NCBI GenBank assembly: GCA_037903355.1
Contig: JBAJFE010000005.1
Location: 558,001-622,000, forward strand
Length of the DNA stretch: 64,000 nt
DNA from: Trichuris trichiura
Lineage: Eukaryota > Nematoda > Enoplea > Trichinellida > Trichuridae
Reading direction: 5' to 3'
The position numbers and the translations under genes are program-made. Below are positions 29,502 to 41,148 of this stretch, piece after piece; the first letter of the stretch is position 1, and each line of letters starts with the position of its first letter. Under the pieces are notes generated by a model. That model was not told the origin of the DNA and did no database searches. It worked only from the letters and a program-made list of their open reading frames with translations.

Positions 29502-30243
29502 TTAAGTGCCGTTGCGCGTCCGTAGATTCGAGTTGGCACGAAGCCAAGTGATCAGTTCGTAAAATGAATGGAATGTACAATTTGCTTGTTGACAGGTTTT
29601 TCGTACGTTCCATCGTTTTGAGGGCTAATCACAAAATGGGCTTTTGAAAATGTTAATTCAAAGGCGGCGCCTTCATGCTTACATTGCCTACTTTTAAGGC
29701 ATAAGAGCTTGGCGACATGTGTTCACACTTTTGTTGGTCTTTTGCCCACTCCTTTTCGAGACAACGTCGGAAAGTGGTGATGTCTTTGTCGGTGAAGGCG
29801 GTCAGTGTTTGCCTTACATATTGTAAAGTTGTTGCTTTGACGCTTAAGCGACGATTGCGTCTTTGATAGTAGAAGCAACTGCGTCTTATCGCGTTCCATA
29901 ATTTTCAACGCGCGATGAATCGGCGCAACGTTTCATTGCCTAAATAGGGAATTTTGACTTTGCGACTGTTGTGCGACAACTTTTCCCGCTAACGCTATGA
30001 GTCACTTGTTCGTCGCAAGCCCAATTTATTACCGGCATATTTTTATAAGTCGTCGACCTGACAGTTTCTTTCATTTATTGCCAAGTCAGCGAAGCGGGAC
30101 ACGCTTCAATTCATAGCGGGAAGTGGCGTAGGGAATTCAAATATTCTTCGTCAAAGGTTTACTGTTCGTTGAAACTTACCTTACGCATTTTTTTTTACCT
30201 CCAATGCCAACGTCTTTTTGAAGTCAGCGCCTTTGATTGCCAT
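29502..30243 (-). CDS. Small unrecognised protein with paired cysteines, 5' end unresolved
   Basis: Two terminal exons join cleanly: 29692-29812 and 29502-29624, with an AAA|gtaggc donor, a gattag acceptor and a 67-nt intron. They encode QTLTAFTDKDITTFRRC, LEKEWAKDQQKCEHMSP and, after the junction, PSKRWNVRKTCQQANCTF and a leucine-rich end ...TRNGT. Four cysteines are spaced C-x11-C and C-x3-C. I do not recognise the family; a small disulfide-bonded or intermembrane-space protein is one guess. A likely first exon is 30199-30243 (MAIKGADFKKTLALE with a gtaaaa donor). It ends in phase 0 while the next exon needs phase 2, so a further exon or an alternative donor is required. The gene is divergent from the next one by about 200 nt. 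Confidence 0.45.
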
Positions 30244-30445
30244 ATTTGAACTCTTTTTGGGCCGCTATCTTTTTTTTGCAAAATGGACGCATGCAATGCA
30301 ACAGCGCGCCGTCTTTCCTATTACTAGTTGTTGTTGCAATAATGATATGCAAATTTAAGATATATATTGGAGCGCTCATGTTGGCTTCCCGCGTTTGTCT
30401 TTCTTTTACTTTTTTTTCAGATATTGTCAAGTATTGTTGTCGAAC

Positions 30446-31056
30446 ATGTTTACTAAGCGCCGTTCGAAAGTTACCATCTCACCGCAAGTGAAAACTTCCA
30501 AATGGAAATTGTGGTAAGCAACTTTACTGTCAACAATATTTGCCGCTTTAGCAGTTCGGCGAAGCGCTATCTTTCGAAAGCTGGTTTTACCGGTTGGGCA
30601 TTCGATCATCCGGTGTTTGCGCATTGTAAAGTTGGGCAGTTCGTTAGCTTTCGGTCGCTTGAAGAAATTTTGCCGAAAAACGGTTTCGCCATAGGGTTCT
30701 TAAGCTTAAAATGATCAATTTTCTAGGCTTCCTCGAGGCGACGGCAACGAAAACGACTTAGCCTATAGCGTGAACGAACATCCGGAATTGAGTAAGTCCT
30801 TTTATTATTTTCGGCGATTGCTCGGTCGGTCTAAAATTTGACTACCGCGCTGCTGCTGCGCTGCTTAGTTCACATGTGTAAGAAGAAAAAAAATTTAAAT
30901 AACGCTATGGCAAACGCGTCGGTTTTTTAGGCGACCAAACTAATGTTTTTTCCCCTTTAATTCAGTTCAGGTCGTAAAGCATTGTTTCAATATCGGTCGT
31001 AAAATTTTTTTTCTTCTTACTTGGCAGGCGGCGCTTTGAAAATGTTTGCGCATTAA
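30446..31056 (+). CDS. Small unrecognised protein of about 101 residues
   Basis: Four exons join with matching phases: 30446-30513, 30552-30695, 30727-30791 and 31028-31056. The start ATG lies 26 nt after a strong acceptor (TTTTTTTTCAG), which suggests trans-splicing or a 5' UTR intron. The basic N-terminus MFTKRRSKVTISPQVKTSKW is followed by SKAGFTGWAFDHPVFAHC, VGQFVSFRSLEEILPKNGFA and GLPRGDGNENDLAYSVNEH. It ends ALKMFAH and stop. Introns 1 and 2 are 38 and 31 nt, very short even for this window, which lowers confidence. I do not recognise the family. An AATAAA occurs about 200 nt downstream, near 31256. The neighbouring small gene is divergent, so the two may share a promoter. Confidence 0.45.
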
Positions 31057-33512
31057 GACATCACTGCTCTTCAAAGCGATTCGTCTGTTGGCGTTAAACG
31101 CTTATATACAGTATGCCCTACTAACCTGCGAACAGTGTTTAAGGGAAAACGAAATGTTCGTCCGCGGTTCGTTGCTGGAAAATTAGTTAGTTAAGCTTGA
31201 CTCCCCCATTCCGCTCGACGGGTAAGTCAACAGCGAGCGCTTTTCCGCAGGAAACAATAAAGACAATTGCACCCGTTGTAATTGAAATGTAAACTTGAAA
31301 ACTTCGCGTCAGTTTTTTCTTCCTGATAGTTAGCTGCTGCAAATCGCGCAGGAAACTTCAAATGAGGGCTCGTTGAACCACCAATGACCAATGTATATTT
31401 TATTTCGTTGCTTCTTTATTTGTACGTGGATAGGAGGATGTATCCGCCGTCCACAATTCCGTAGCTTCTCCCTAACTTTGGCATCGTCTTTCGACTACTC
31501 ATTTTTACTCATTAGCTATGCGGGTAGTGCCAAAGCGAGTCGGTATTTCCGAAAAAGTAACTTTTGAATTTTTGTGAAATGAAAAACCCTCTGCGTCATT
31601 TAACCATCTTTATTTGGCGTTCTAATGTTGGTACAGTTGTTTTGACTCGAATTTTGTCCTTACGCCGCGCTCTAGCAAATAGTTTAAGCTTTACAGGCGA
31701 TTGAATCACAAAGTTACTTTGGGTCCGCTTTGTTTATTGTTTTTATTCTCTGTTTCTCCCGCGCTGCGCAGGACTCATTGTATTAGTTTGTTTAAAAAAG
31801 GTCTGTCACGCGATTAGCAATGCGGTTAGCAACAAATGAATATTGGCTTCATTTGATCGGTTGTTTACCGCATTTGCTAGTATAATAAGACAGGCTGATT
31901 CCATAAATGGCTCTTTATTTCCTGTAGGCAGAAGTAGTGGCATTTCAGATCTCTGTTCATACGAAATAGCCAATTGATAGACATTTCAATTCGGCCAGTT
32001 TGACAAGCGTAAGAGCAGTGCAAGGGCGCAGAGTCAGCTATTAATAGAGCCGACTGGTGCACCAAGTTTTTACGTTCTTTTTTTCCGGTTGAAAATCGGC
32101 ATTTGTGCGACCAGTTCCGGCACAGCGGTTGTTTTAAATTTTTCTCGCGCGTTTTTTTGCCCGCTGCACATACTGATGCTGTACGTTTGACACATGAATT
32201 AGATGCTTAATGCAAAGTTAAACTTGCCCCATTGACGATGCGATGAGAATGTAAACGTCTAGAAACTGACTAAATGAACTTTCAAAAGTCGTAGAGCAGA
32301 TTCTTTACGCGCCAGCTTTTGTCATTGTCGCTAAAGTCGAATTTTTCCGGTTGCTATCCAGCTGATTACAGTAGAATTTTGAACGCGCAGGTTCTTTCCG
32401 AGGTTTGAATTAGCCTTGTTTACATTTGAGACTGTTCGCGACCACATGACTCGATTGGAACGTTGACTAGCGACGGAGGCCGAGCATGGAAACCTTTAAT
32501 GATTTCTGTTCCTTAGCGTGTACGGGTTCGATCAGCGATCGACCCAACGGCTGTCGTCGTGTCAGGCAATACTCAGCAGCTTGAACGCGTCGAGGTGGTG
32601 CTTCCTTGTTCTGCAGAACATGTGATGTGTGGTTGTCTTGCGCTAATCGATGCCTGCTTTCCTGGCATGTATACTTTGCTGCTCGATTTACGGATCGCTT
32701 GTCTTCGTCTATTTTGGCTAGCAAGTATTCCACCTTTTAAGTTCTGCCCATTTTTGGTACTTTTGCTTATCGTGATCGATTGATCAACTTTTTTCCGCTC
32801 GTACTCTCTGTTCTTTGCTTCTTGTTCGCACGGACATGCCAAAGCTAATGTCTTTTGGGCGCGACTGACTGAGCTCTCTAAACAATGGTAATCATTTGAC
32901 TTCGATGAGTCAAATTAAGTTTGCCAAACGGCCGTGGTGAGAAGTATTTCATTACGACTTCCCTGTTGGAGAATACACCGTAACGGATAGGTGTATTAGG
33001 TGAGCAGCGGTGACGTAAATATTTTCAAGAATTGACCAACAGCTTTTCGGTTGAGTCACAACATCTCTGATTCATTAGGTTCAATGAGTCGCATGATTTA
33101 ATCTTTAAGGCATCTCTTTCCTCGGACGAATCGAAACAACCTTTTATTAAATGACGCGTGGCGCGCGTGTTCTCTCTATCTTGCTTGCGCGATTTTGTTG
33201 TTATGCGGATTTGGTAATTGCGTTCGACCTATCTCACCGACGACGACGACTCCATTGCGCAGCATCGGATTGCGTGTCAGCTTTCATTGCCAACCGAATG
33301 GCGAGGAATTTCCAGTTTCTGTTTCGATAAATTCCTCTCCGCGCGCTGATCAGTTGCTCGTCAGAGAAATGCTCGGATTCCGTTGCTTCTTTAACCAGCA
33401 AACTTCGGCGAGAGTCGTCTTGGATCGTTTGCGCAAGTTATCGCGGCCAGCCGTTACTATTGCGGACGAACCTTTTGTCATTTTCCTTGCTCGCTACTCT
33501 CTTTTTTAAGCA
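31057..33512. other. Intergenic, no supported gene
   Basis: These 2.4 kb lie between the small gene and reticulon. Open frames are short, and the longest (33195-33509) has no ATG near its start and no domain. It probably overlaps the reticulon promoter or 5' UTR. Confidence 0.45.
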
Positions 33513-36500
33513 ATGATAAACAGCTCACCGGAAGAACGTTCGGGGAAAGACGATGCAATGCAGCAAGGGTACCTAGGTGACCTGGTACCCAAGGCGAGCT
33601 CGAATGACCGACAGCAGGACGAGGTTGCCACCAAACCGACCTCCGACGAAAACATCGTCGGAGATCCTATCCTTGGTGCAGCAAAGGACGAATCGATCGA
33701 ATCAAAAGCCGAACTAGCCGGTGGTCAACAGCCTGTCAAAATAGATGATTCATCGCTGGTCAATTTTCCCGCCTTACCAATTGATGTCCGGCCGCCCCTT
33801 CAGGCTGACCATTCAAGCGGACCAAGTGACCCGTTCACTTTTGACAGCCCAACGCAAGGTGAAGTTGACAAGTCAATGCCATTGAAACCTGTCCAACAGT
33901 TGGAAGATGATTCGCAGGTAACATATATTTGAATTTTTAAAAAAGTGTTTGTTAGAAGGCGCCGAATTTAGCGGACGCCCAAAGATATCGAACAACATCC
34001 CGAACCGAACGCGCCCGTCTTGATCACCGATAGCAATTCGGAGAACGAACAAGAAGAGGGCGAAGCGTTCTCCGTCAAGTACATAACTCAACTGACAAGC
34101 GTAACTGGTCCTATTGAGGTAAAGCTACCGCTGCCGCCGGCTGGCGCGAATGATTGGCTAACTATCGACTTGTTCGTGCCCCAAAATCTTTTTTTTTGTT
34201 TTCTTTTGCTTTTCGTGTTAGTAGGCGCAAGCTACCATTAGCCTTCGGCACGCGCATTTCTAACGTTTTATTATTATTATTATTTTTTACTGTTATTGCG
34301 CGCATGCGGTGTTTTTGATTGTTTTTCGTTGCCTCGCGGCGGGAAGTCGTCTCTAGCCTTTCCGTTTGCTTTGTCAGGAAGAAGAGGTGCCCGGAGAACC
34401 GCTGCCCGTCTCCCATCAGCAGAGCGTTTCGTCCAACGACGCCGATCTTAACGACTTCGTTAAAGTAGGCGCCCGGAGCATTTGCTCGTTTCTTTTCTTT
34501 ATAAAACTCGCGTCGCTACGCAAGCACGCCATACTGTGCTTTGCAAGCCGGTCGAAGCGGTAAACAAGCAACGTTTAGTCTTCGAATGCGTATCCGGCTA
34601 GGCTAAGCGCAAAATGGCTAAATCGATTGCATTTTACAACGATTAGCGTCCAAGGAGGCTGAGGCGCTTGTCAATTTTTGAATTTGTTGTCCATGGAACC
34701 TGCGAATCATTTGCAGGAACGATGTACAGTTGATTAAGCACTTGCCGGGTTTAAAGTTAGACGTTGCTCACGTGGACAGTTGCGCAATAGCTTTAGCCTT
34801 CATTTTAGCTTGACAAACCGACAGTGCGGGTTGAAGGTGAACGCTCATCGCTCACTGCAGTGTTGTCGCCTTATAAAGACAATCTTGCCGAAGTGAAACC
34901 GCCAGCGATGAGCGGTCCTTCGGCAGCGGAGAAGACGTCTACTGCTTTGATCGATCAATTGGTCGAATCGCAGTTGGGTCAAGTTGGAGAAGAACCGCGC
35001 GACCTATTGGAATCCTTCAGCGATAAGGTAAAAAAAGGGCCCAACTCGCTTTACATCTTTATCCCATCCGCTAATAGTTCCTCCTTTCGCGTGGCGGGGT
35101 TGTATTCTTTTTTTAAAGAAAAAATTGAAGTTTGATCGCCAATCTATTCATATTTGATTGATCATAGGTTAAAAGTATGAATGAGCCTCCCGACGTGCCT
35201 ATGGATTTCCACGTACCGGCCAAGCCATTCTTCTTTGACGAACCGAAATCTATGAAACCGCTTGAAGCGGTAAGTCCAACAGTTTTTCTTCATTCAAAAG
35301 TAACATTGTGAATCAGTAGCGAGTAAAAAAAAAGTTTTTGCGTAAATTTCTCATTACTTTGTTCTTTATCCTTTTGGTGTTATATTATAATTTTAAAACT
35401 ATATCTTTACGCGACGTCTGCAAGCTCGCAGTCGCCTGACCACCGCCATTAGGCTTAGGCTTAGCTTTAGCCTGAATTGGGGTAATGCTCAAACATTTTG
35501 CCTTTTCACAAATGCATTTACTTTCCATTTAAGTTTATGGTTTAGCCTGTTTGGAAGTTGGACAACTGGTTCGCTTCCAATAAAAAGTGACGTGAAAAGC
35601 TTTTTTGACTATTTCTATGCTGCAAAGCTAAAGATTATTGCATTTTTATTAGCCAACTCAAAACCAACTGACAGACGTAGACTTGGCTTATTAGCTAACG
35701 GCTAAGCGGTTGCCTCCAGAAACTCGCCTTACTATTAGGCGGCTGTTAAAGACAAGACATTCAAGACAGCCAAGTAGTTACGATAAGCGCGGCAAAATTT
35801 CCTTGTCAACTTTTAGCGCGAACTTGTTATAATAAGATCCTGTTTCTTTTTCATTACGCTACGTGCGGTTTGAGCAATTTATGAAACGTGCCCGCGCGCG
35901 CGCGCATACGCGCAGCCGCAGCTACTATGTACGTAAAAACGAATTTGAATGGCAGGAACAAGTTTTCCAATTGTTCTCTTTTTGAAGCGGATTTTATCAG
36001 TATTATCTTCCGTCAGCTTGCAGACACAGCTCGTCTTAAAACGTCGTAGACAATTGTTCCTTTTAGCCGATGGGCAAAAATGTTCATTGCGTCTCCGGAA
36101 CGCGGAGTGAGTGTATCGCGTTGCAAACCCGAGCGAGTAACGTCGTCTTTCGTCGCTTTTCAAATCAGCTGTAGTTTTGAACGCGTTTATGTTGCCAAGT
36201 AAGTTTCCCGCCTCGCATTGGCAGTAGCGTCCAACTTTACGGGGCTAATTTAAATGCTATTCAAACTGTGACCAAATTTGTAACAGACTTTTTTTGCATA
36301 ATGCGCTCGCGTTGATTAGCTTTCGACTGTTGATCAGTCGTTTGTCCGTCGAACATTCCTTTCTTTTCAATCGTTGGCCCTTTGGAACAATTTGATTGGT
36401 TCAGTTGGCGTCAAAACTTTTTCCATTCAAATTTTCCATTGGGCTTAATTAGGCTTCATTCCGTCGTCACTACCGCAATTGATTTCTAATCGAACAGACG

Positions 36501-38108
36501 ATGAGAATAGACGCCGTTTCTTGTCATTAACAATTAGCGATTGTACACCAACATCGTCAGCGTGTAAAGGATGATTCTGATAAGTTGTAAGTTAAAGAAC
36601 TTTTACATCTAAGCTCCAAGCCAACTGTTTATCAGTTTTTTGCATAATTTCTTAGCCAGAAAGGAGTCAGCCGACGGGGTTGTCAGCATATGCAAATTAA
36701 TATCTCAATCACGCGCTACCAAAGAAGTCTGGCTGATCGCTTTTCTAAAATGTGTTTTAAACCATTAATTGAATGGGGTCTTGTTTTCAGGATGATCAAG
36801 GAAATGATAAGTTCAGTACGGAAGAAGGTGATTTGGAAAGCGAACGTCAAAACAAGGCTGGAAAAATGGCAGCCAACTTGATAGACTCAGATTTGGGCGT
36901 CAACGTTCCAACTTCCCTTTTGGAGCCTGTTACAGCAGGTAGGCGCCTAATCGCCCAATTGTCAAACAGGTTCGGTGACCGACACTGAGCGGAAATTGAT
37001 TTGTTGTTGCGGCGCGGTCGATTGCGCGCGCGCGCGCCAACTTTTTGCCACTACTTTGCATTTGTCAGCTCGAAACCGTCATGTGGCGCCTTCATTTTCA
37101 ACCTTTGCAGAATTCTCTCTGCCAAAGGTCGCAGACTTCGTCGCCAGCGCCAACGAGATGGGCACGCCGCCGCCGCCGAAAAGCGAAGTTGAAAAACGTT
37201 TGAAACAACCCGATCCGGAACTGATCAAAAGAACAAAAGGTCCGTTGCCTTTTTTCGTCAAAGGCTTACTTATTTGCATAGCTAACTTTATTTTTCAGAG
37301 AGCGTGGAACCATGGATCGGAGAAGGCGTTCTGGACGAAAGAGGTATACCTTTTTCCGTACTTTTCCGGTTGTGTTAACAAGTGACAGCTGCGACGTTTT
37401 TGCTATTGTTGTGACGTACCGTTTCTACAGTGAGAAGATTAATCTACTGGGAAGAGCCGGCAAAAAGCGCCGCGGTGTTCATTGTCATCTTTGCCTCGTT
37501 GGTGGCCATAAGGTTGTATTCATTTGTTAGCGCAGCAGCTTTCGCAGCCCTCTGCGCGATGCTGTGCGGACCCGCGCTTCGTCTATACGGGATAGTGATG
37601 AGAGTGGGCAATACCCCCGAAGAAAGGAAAAAAGTTCTACAGTAAAAGATGTTCAGGTACTGTTCGAATTGAAATAACCTATTTCTTTGGCAGAAGTTGG
37701 GTTGCGCTAGAATTGCCCCGAGAAAAAATTCACGTCCAAGTAGACGTCATTGTCGATGGTCTTCAGAAATTGCTTCAAGGATGTCAAGCAGCCTTTCTTG
37801 GCGGGAGGAAAGAATTGATTCGACTAACTTTCATCGTGTTGTCCCTATACGTAGCGGGAGAGATGTTCACTCTTGTGGGATTGGTTCATTTCGGTAATAT
37901 TACATCGTTTTGTTGATAAACTATTTCAGAACTTTCGCTTTTAGGTATTGTAATGGTGTTTACGGTACCGTTCCTGTTGAAGAAGTACAACAAAGAAGTG
38001 CAGGAGGCAATGATCAAAGCGAAACAAGCTTACAATCGTACTCACAGCACTATTAACGAAAAGGTTCCTTTGATGGCGCGCGTCTGTCCAACGCTAAAAG
38101 TTGACTAA
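33513..38108 (+). CDS. ret-1: Reticulon (ER-shaping membrane protein)
   Basis: Reticulons curve ER tubules through two membrane hairpins. Eleven exons join in frame: 33513-33917, 33972-34118, 34378-34464, 34809-35027, 35168-35269, 36791-36938, 37111-37239, 37299-37343, 37431-37641, 37694-37893 and 37945-38108, giving 618 residues. Residues 1-about 428 are acidic, Ser/Pro-rich and low in hydrophobic residues, as in long reticulon isoforms. The reticulon homology domain fills about 430-610. It begins RRLIYWEEPAKSAAVFIVIF, continues with the first hairpin, LPREKIHVQVDVIVDGLQKLL and the second hairpin FIVLSLYVAGEMFTLVGLVH, then PFLLKKYNKEVQEAM. No dilysine ER signal is seen at the end (LKVD). The start ATG follows a TTTTTTAAG acceptor, consistent with trans-splicing. 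The 1.5-kb intron before exon 6 could hold an internal promoter for a short isoform. Confidence 0.92.
35270..36790. other. Long intron in the reticulon gene
   Basis: These 1.5 kb carry no supported exon. They include a short telomere-like run at 35449-35465 and a (CG)n tract near 35889. The minus-strand frame at 35879-36163 has no ATG context or domain. Confidence 0.5.
35449..35465 (+). repeat. Short TTAGGC-like (nematode telomere motif) run
   Basis: Two complete TTAGGC units followed by TTAGC. TTAGGC is the nematode telomere repeat. The run is too short to call an interstitial telomere with confidence. Confidence 0.4.
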
Positions 38109-38279
38109 GCAAAAGAATCACCGAATTTCCACAAGAACACATTTTCAGCCTAATGTAAAGAAATACATTCTGCAGGCTTAAATTACTTCAGACATTCATC
38201 AACGTATTGTTTTGCAGCTGCTGCACGTAGCGTAAATACTTATTCGTGCTAAGATACTGGCATCAGTCGTTAAATGGAA

Positions 38280-38285
38280 AATAAA
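38280..38285 (+). terminator. Poly(A) signal of reticulon
   Basis: AATAAA lies about 170 nt after the reticulon stop. It is the first canonical hexamer downstream. Confidence 0.5.
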
Positions 38286-38983
38286 CACTTCATTAATATA
38301 CTTCACTGTGCGTGCAAGTTCTAACACTTTTTTTGTTTTCTACGCTACATTGCTCAACTAAGCAAATAATTGATGTTCTTCCTTTAATAGCACTATTCAA
38401 ATATGGTTAGCCAATATCGAAAGAATTTAAATTTGAATTTTAAAATGAAACAACTTTAATTTCATTTTTTGACTAAACTGAATCGTTCCATTAAATTGTA
38501 ACAATACATATATGTGTTCCTTAATTGCTTTGACCATAGCGACTGTTGGAAACGAAGGAAACAGTGAAGTAACCACCGTAACAATCTGTCAGATAAGAAG
38601 AAATTTTGAAAAGAAGGCGCAGCAAAAAGAATGGCCTTTTACGTCAAGATTCTATCAAAATTAAAATGTCATCTTAATTATGAACTAATCTAAAAAAGAG
38701 GTACGAATAATTTCAATTACCGTTTCAGTAGGACTATTTAAATTACTGTTTCAGTAGGACTATTTAAATTTATTTTTTTAAGAATATAATTGCAAAAGCA
38801 AAAAATATGCTTACCATCTGTCGTTGGTGTCAGCATAAGGTCGTTCTGCGTTGGCCGAAACACATTTACCAATTTAGACAGTAGGAAGCTACAGTAGGAA
38901 AGGACATTTGCCGTTCAAAAAAATAATGGACTCGTTTTACTGGTGCAGAAACCGGACAAACAATCAATTGTTTTAAAGGGAAG

Positions 38984-39991
38984 CTATTTTTCGTCTTCTT
39001 TTAACTCTTCGTCCAAAGAAAAACGAACGAAGTCAAAAATTTCGCAATTATTAGTTTTCAAGAATTGTCCCACCGTTTGAGTCGGATCCAACAAAAAGGT
39101 CTGCCGAAGCAGCTCCGTTGCGTTGTTCAATTCAGTGCGATCAGACAACAGTTCGTCGTCTTCTTCTTTTTCTTCCGATGGTTTGGCAACTTCTGCTTCA
39201 GCAGATACGGTAACGATTTCCTCAACATCCTCCGAAGATGTACCGATCGACTTTGGGTTCATACCAACAACATGTTGGCAGATTTTCTGCCCAATATTAA
39301 AATAATCTAATTCTTTCGAAGTGCCTCCACAATTTTTATACGCAATAATGGCTCCGTAATGACCTACCATTGGTGCATCACTGTTCGATGGTTTCGGATG
39401 GACATATCCGGAGAGGAACATGTCGTTTGATGTTAATAAACAAGTGCATCTTTTCAAGCAAACCTTTTCACCAAAAGTTGCAGTTGACAGAGCAATAAGA
39501 TCGTCCAACCTTGATGATTTTCCGTCATGCTCGACGATAGCTGTACTAAGTTCATTTAACGGTACTTGAATTTTTTTGCATAAAGACTGATGCAAAGTTG
39601 GCTGGTTACCAATCGCCGTAGCACGACAAGCTCTTGCTATAGCCGTTACAAGAAGACAAAAGTTGCTAGTTCTTGCGACAAAGTCAGTTTCGCAGTTGAC
39701 TTCCACAAGCGCGCCTGCGCCGTCCTCCAAACTGATCCCTATTAAACCTTGCGAAGCGCGCCTCGATGCTAACTTTGCAGCTTTTTGCCATCCTTCGCGA
39801 ATAGCCATTTCGTTTAGCCACTTTTCCGCCTGGTCAACGTTGTAGTCGAACTTTTCCAACGCTCGACGACAGTTCACGTAAGAATAGTTTGTTTTCCGAC
39901 GAAGCTTCAACAAGAGATCCTTGTTGCCGGAGCGAACGGCTAAGTTGGAACAACTGCGGGCGAGAAAGATACCCAACGGCAGCCACTTCAT
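38984..39991 (-). CDS. tsfm-1: Mitochondrial elongation factor Ts
   Basis: EF-Ts regenerates GTP-bound EF-Tu in mitochondrial translation. The intronless frame gives 335 residues. The ATG at 39991 (MKWLPLGIFLARSCSNLAV) opens an arginine-containing presequence. The UBA-like domain follows: LLLKLRRKTNYSYVNCRRAL, then WLNEMAIREGWQKAAKLASR. The core signature VEVNCETDFVARTSNF contains the TDFVAR motif that contacts EF-Tu. Dimerisation-core strands such as SGYVHPKP and VGHYGAIIAYK are present. The acidic insert EAEVAKPSEEKEEDDELL is unusual in the core and looks lineage-specific. The C-terminal block QTFLLDPTQTVGQFLKTN closes the family pattern. The gene is divergent from the kinesin gene, 1.16 kb away. 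Confidence 0.96.
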   Translation of the reverse strand: MKWLPLGIFLARSCSNLAVRSGNKDLLLKLRRKTNYSYVNCRRALEKFDYNVDQAEKWLNEMAIREGWQKAAKLASRRASQGLIGISLEDGAGALVEVNCETDFVARTSNFCLLVTAIARACRATAIGNQPTLHQSLCKKIQVPLNELSTAIVEHDGKSSRLDDLIALSTATFGEKVCLKRCTCLLTSNDMFLSGYVHPKPSNSDAPMVGHYGAIIAYKNCGGTSKELDYFNIGQKICQHVVGMNPKSIGTSSEDVEEIVTVSAEAEVAKPSEEKEEDDELLSDRTELNNATELLRQTFLLDPTQTVGQFLKTNNCEIFDFVRFSLDEELKEDEK

Positions 39992-41148
39992 TCCCCTAAA
40001 CAGAACGAACAACAAAGGGAACTTTGAAAAGTTGTCATAAAATACAGTAAGAAATACTCAAGTACTAAAAATAATATGCATTTCATGCGGCTTGATGACA
40101 TTTAGCGATTGGACTTGCCAATTCGCAACTTCGTTTTCGAAGGCAAATAATCAAAAAAACATTAGCATATACAAACTAGTTCAAACAGAATTTTTTGTTT
40201 AGCACGATACGCTGCAGCCCCTTACCACTAGCTTTGCATCAAAGTAGCACAAGTGGACGTATATCTATTGGTTTTAATGCACTGAAAGAGCAATTTAGCG
40301 CGTGATTTCCTTAAATCAAAGCAAAATTAAATACAATAAGGCTAGAAAAACTTCTTTTGACGAACACTTTTTCACATAATGAAAACTATTTGTGGCGCTT
40401 AACAATATTTTAGCCTTAAAAAGCAACAAACTACTCAGCGCGCAAAGGATTACCGTTGAAAGGGACAAAAGCCGTTTTGAATACAAAGAAAGATAAAACG
40501 GTAATTTTTTAAAACCTATGTTCAGGTACATTGAGTGCAGTGCAGCAATAAATGAAACTGTCGAGCAGTTATTGAACTTAAATGCAACGCGGCGCATTTC
40601 TCAGCATAAATATGCGTGAGTTTTAAAGCAACATGTGAGACGAAATGCAAATTTCAAAGAAAAATCAAACCATGGTCAGTAGGAAGAAAAAAGCGTAAGA
40701 TGCTGCTGTATTCACTGCAGTTGTCGTTTTCCTTCATAGTAATGTCCCTTAACTACGTGAACATAAGCCTAGATGGCAATGGATGTGCCAATTCCCACTG
40801 ACAAGTTTATTCCATCAGTTCGCAACTAATGACAACTGCAAGCAAAATCTAAAACCAGGCGTCTAACCGACAAATAAAATTAAAAGAGTGAAATTAATTT
40901 TGTCGCTTGCATGCAAAATTGTTATTATTTCTGTGGCTATGCAAATGTTTTTTTATCGGTTACATAACAGCCGCTTCGTTAAAGTATTAAATTGCTTTAA
41001 AAATTAGTTGAAATCCTTTATCTCGGCAGTAACTGCAGCGAACAGTTGGCCCGGTGGTCGGTCGTAAAATTATTGCGACTTGAGCATCTACTACTGTAAG
41101 TCGTACTTTCCAAACCGCTACGTATTTAGCTCTTCAACGACTGCTTCA
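39992..41148. other. Shared upstream region of EF-Ts and the kinesin gene
   Basis: This divergent intergenic region holds no supported gene. Both flanking starts point outward, so both promoters must lie here. I cannot name individual sites. Confidence 0.5.

Noticed and set aside
33195..33509. 104-codon frame just upstream of reticulon
   Set aside because: It opens at a TTG, has no domain and ends directly at the acceptor before the reticulon start. Probably promoter or 5' UTR.
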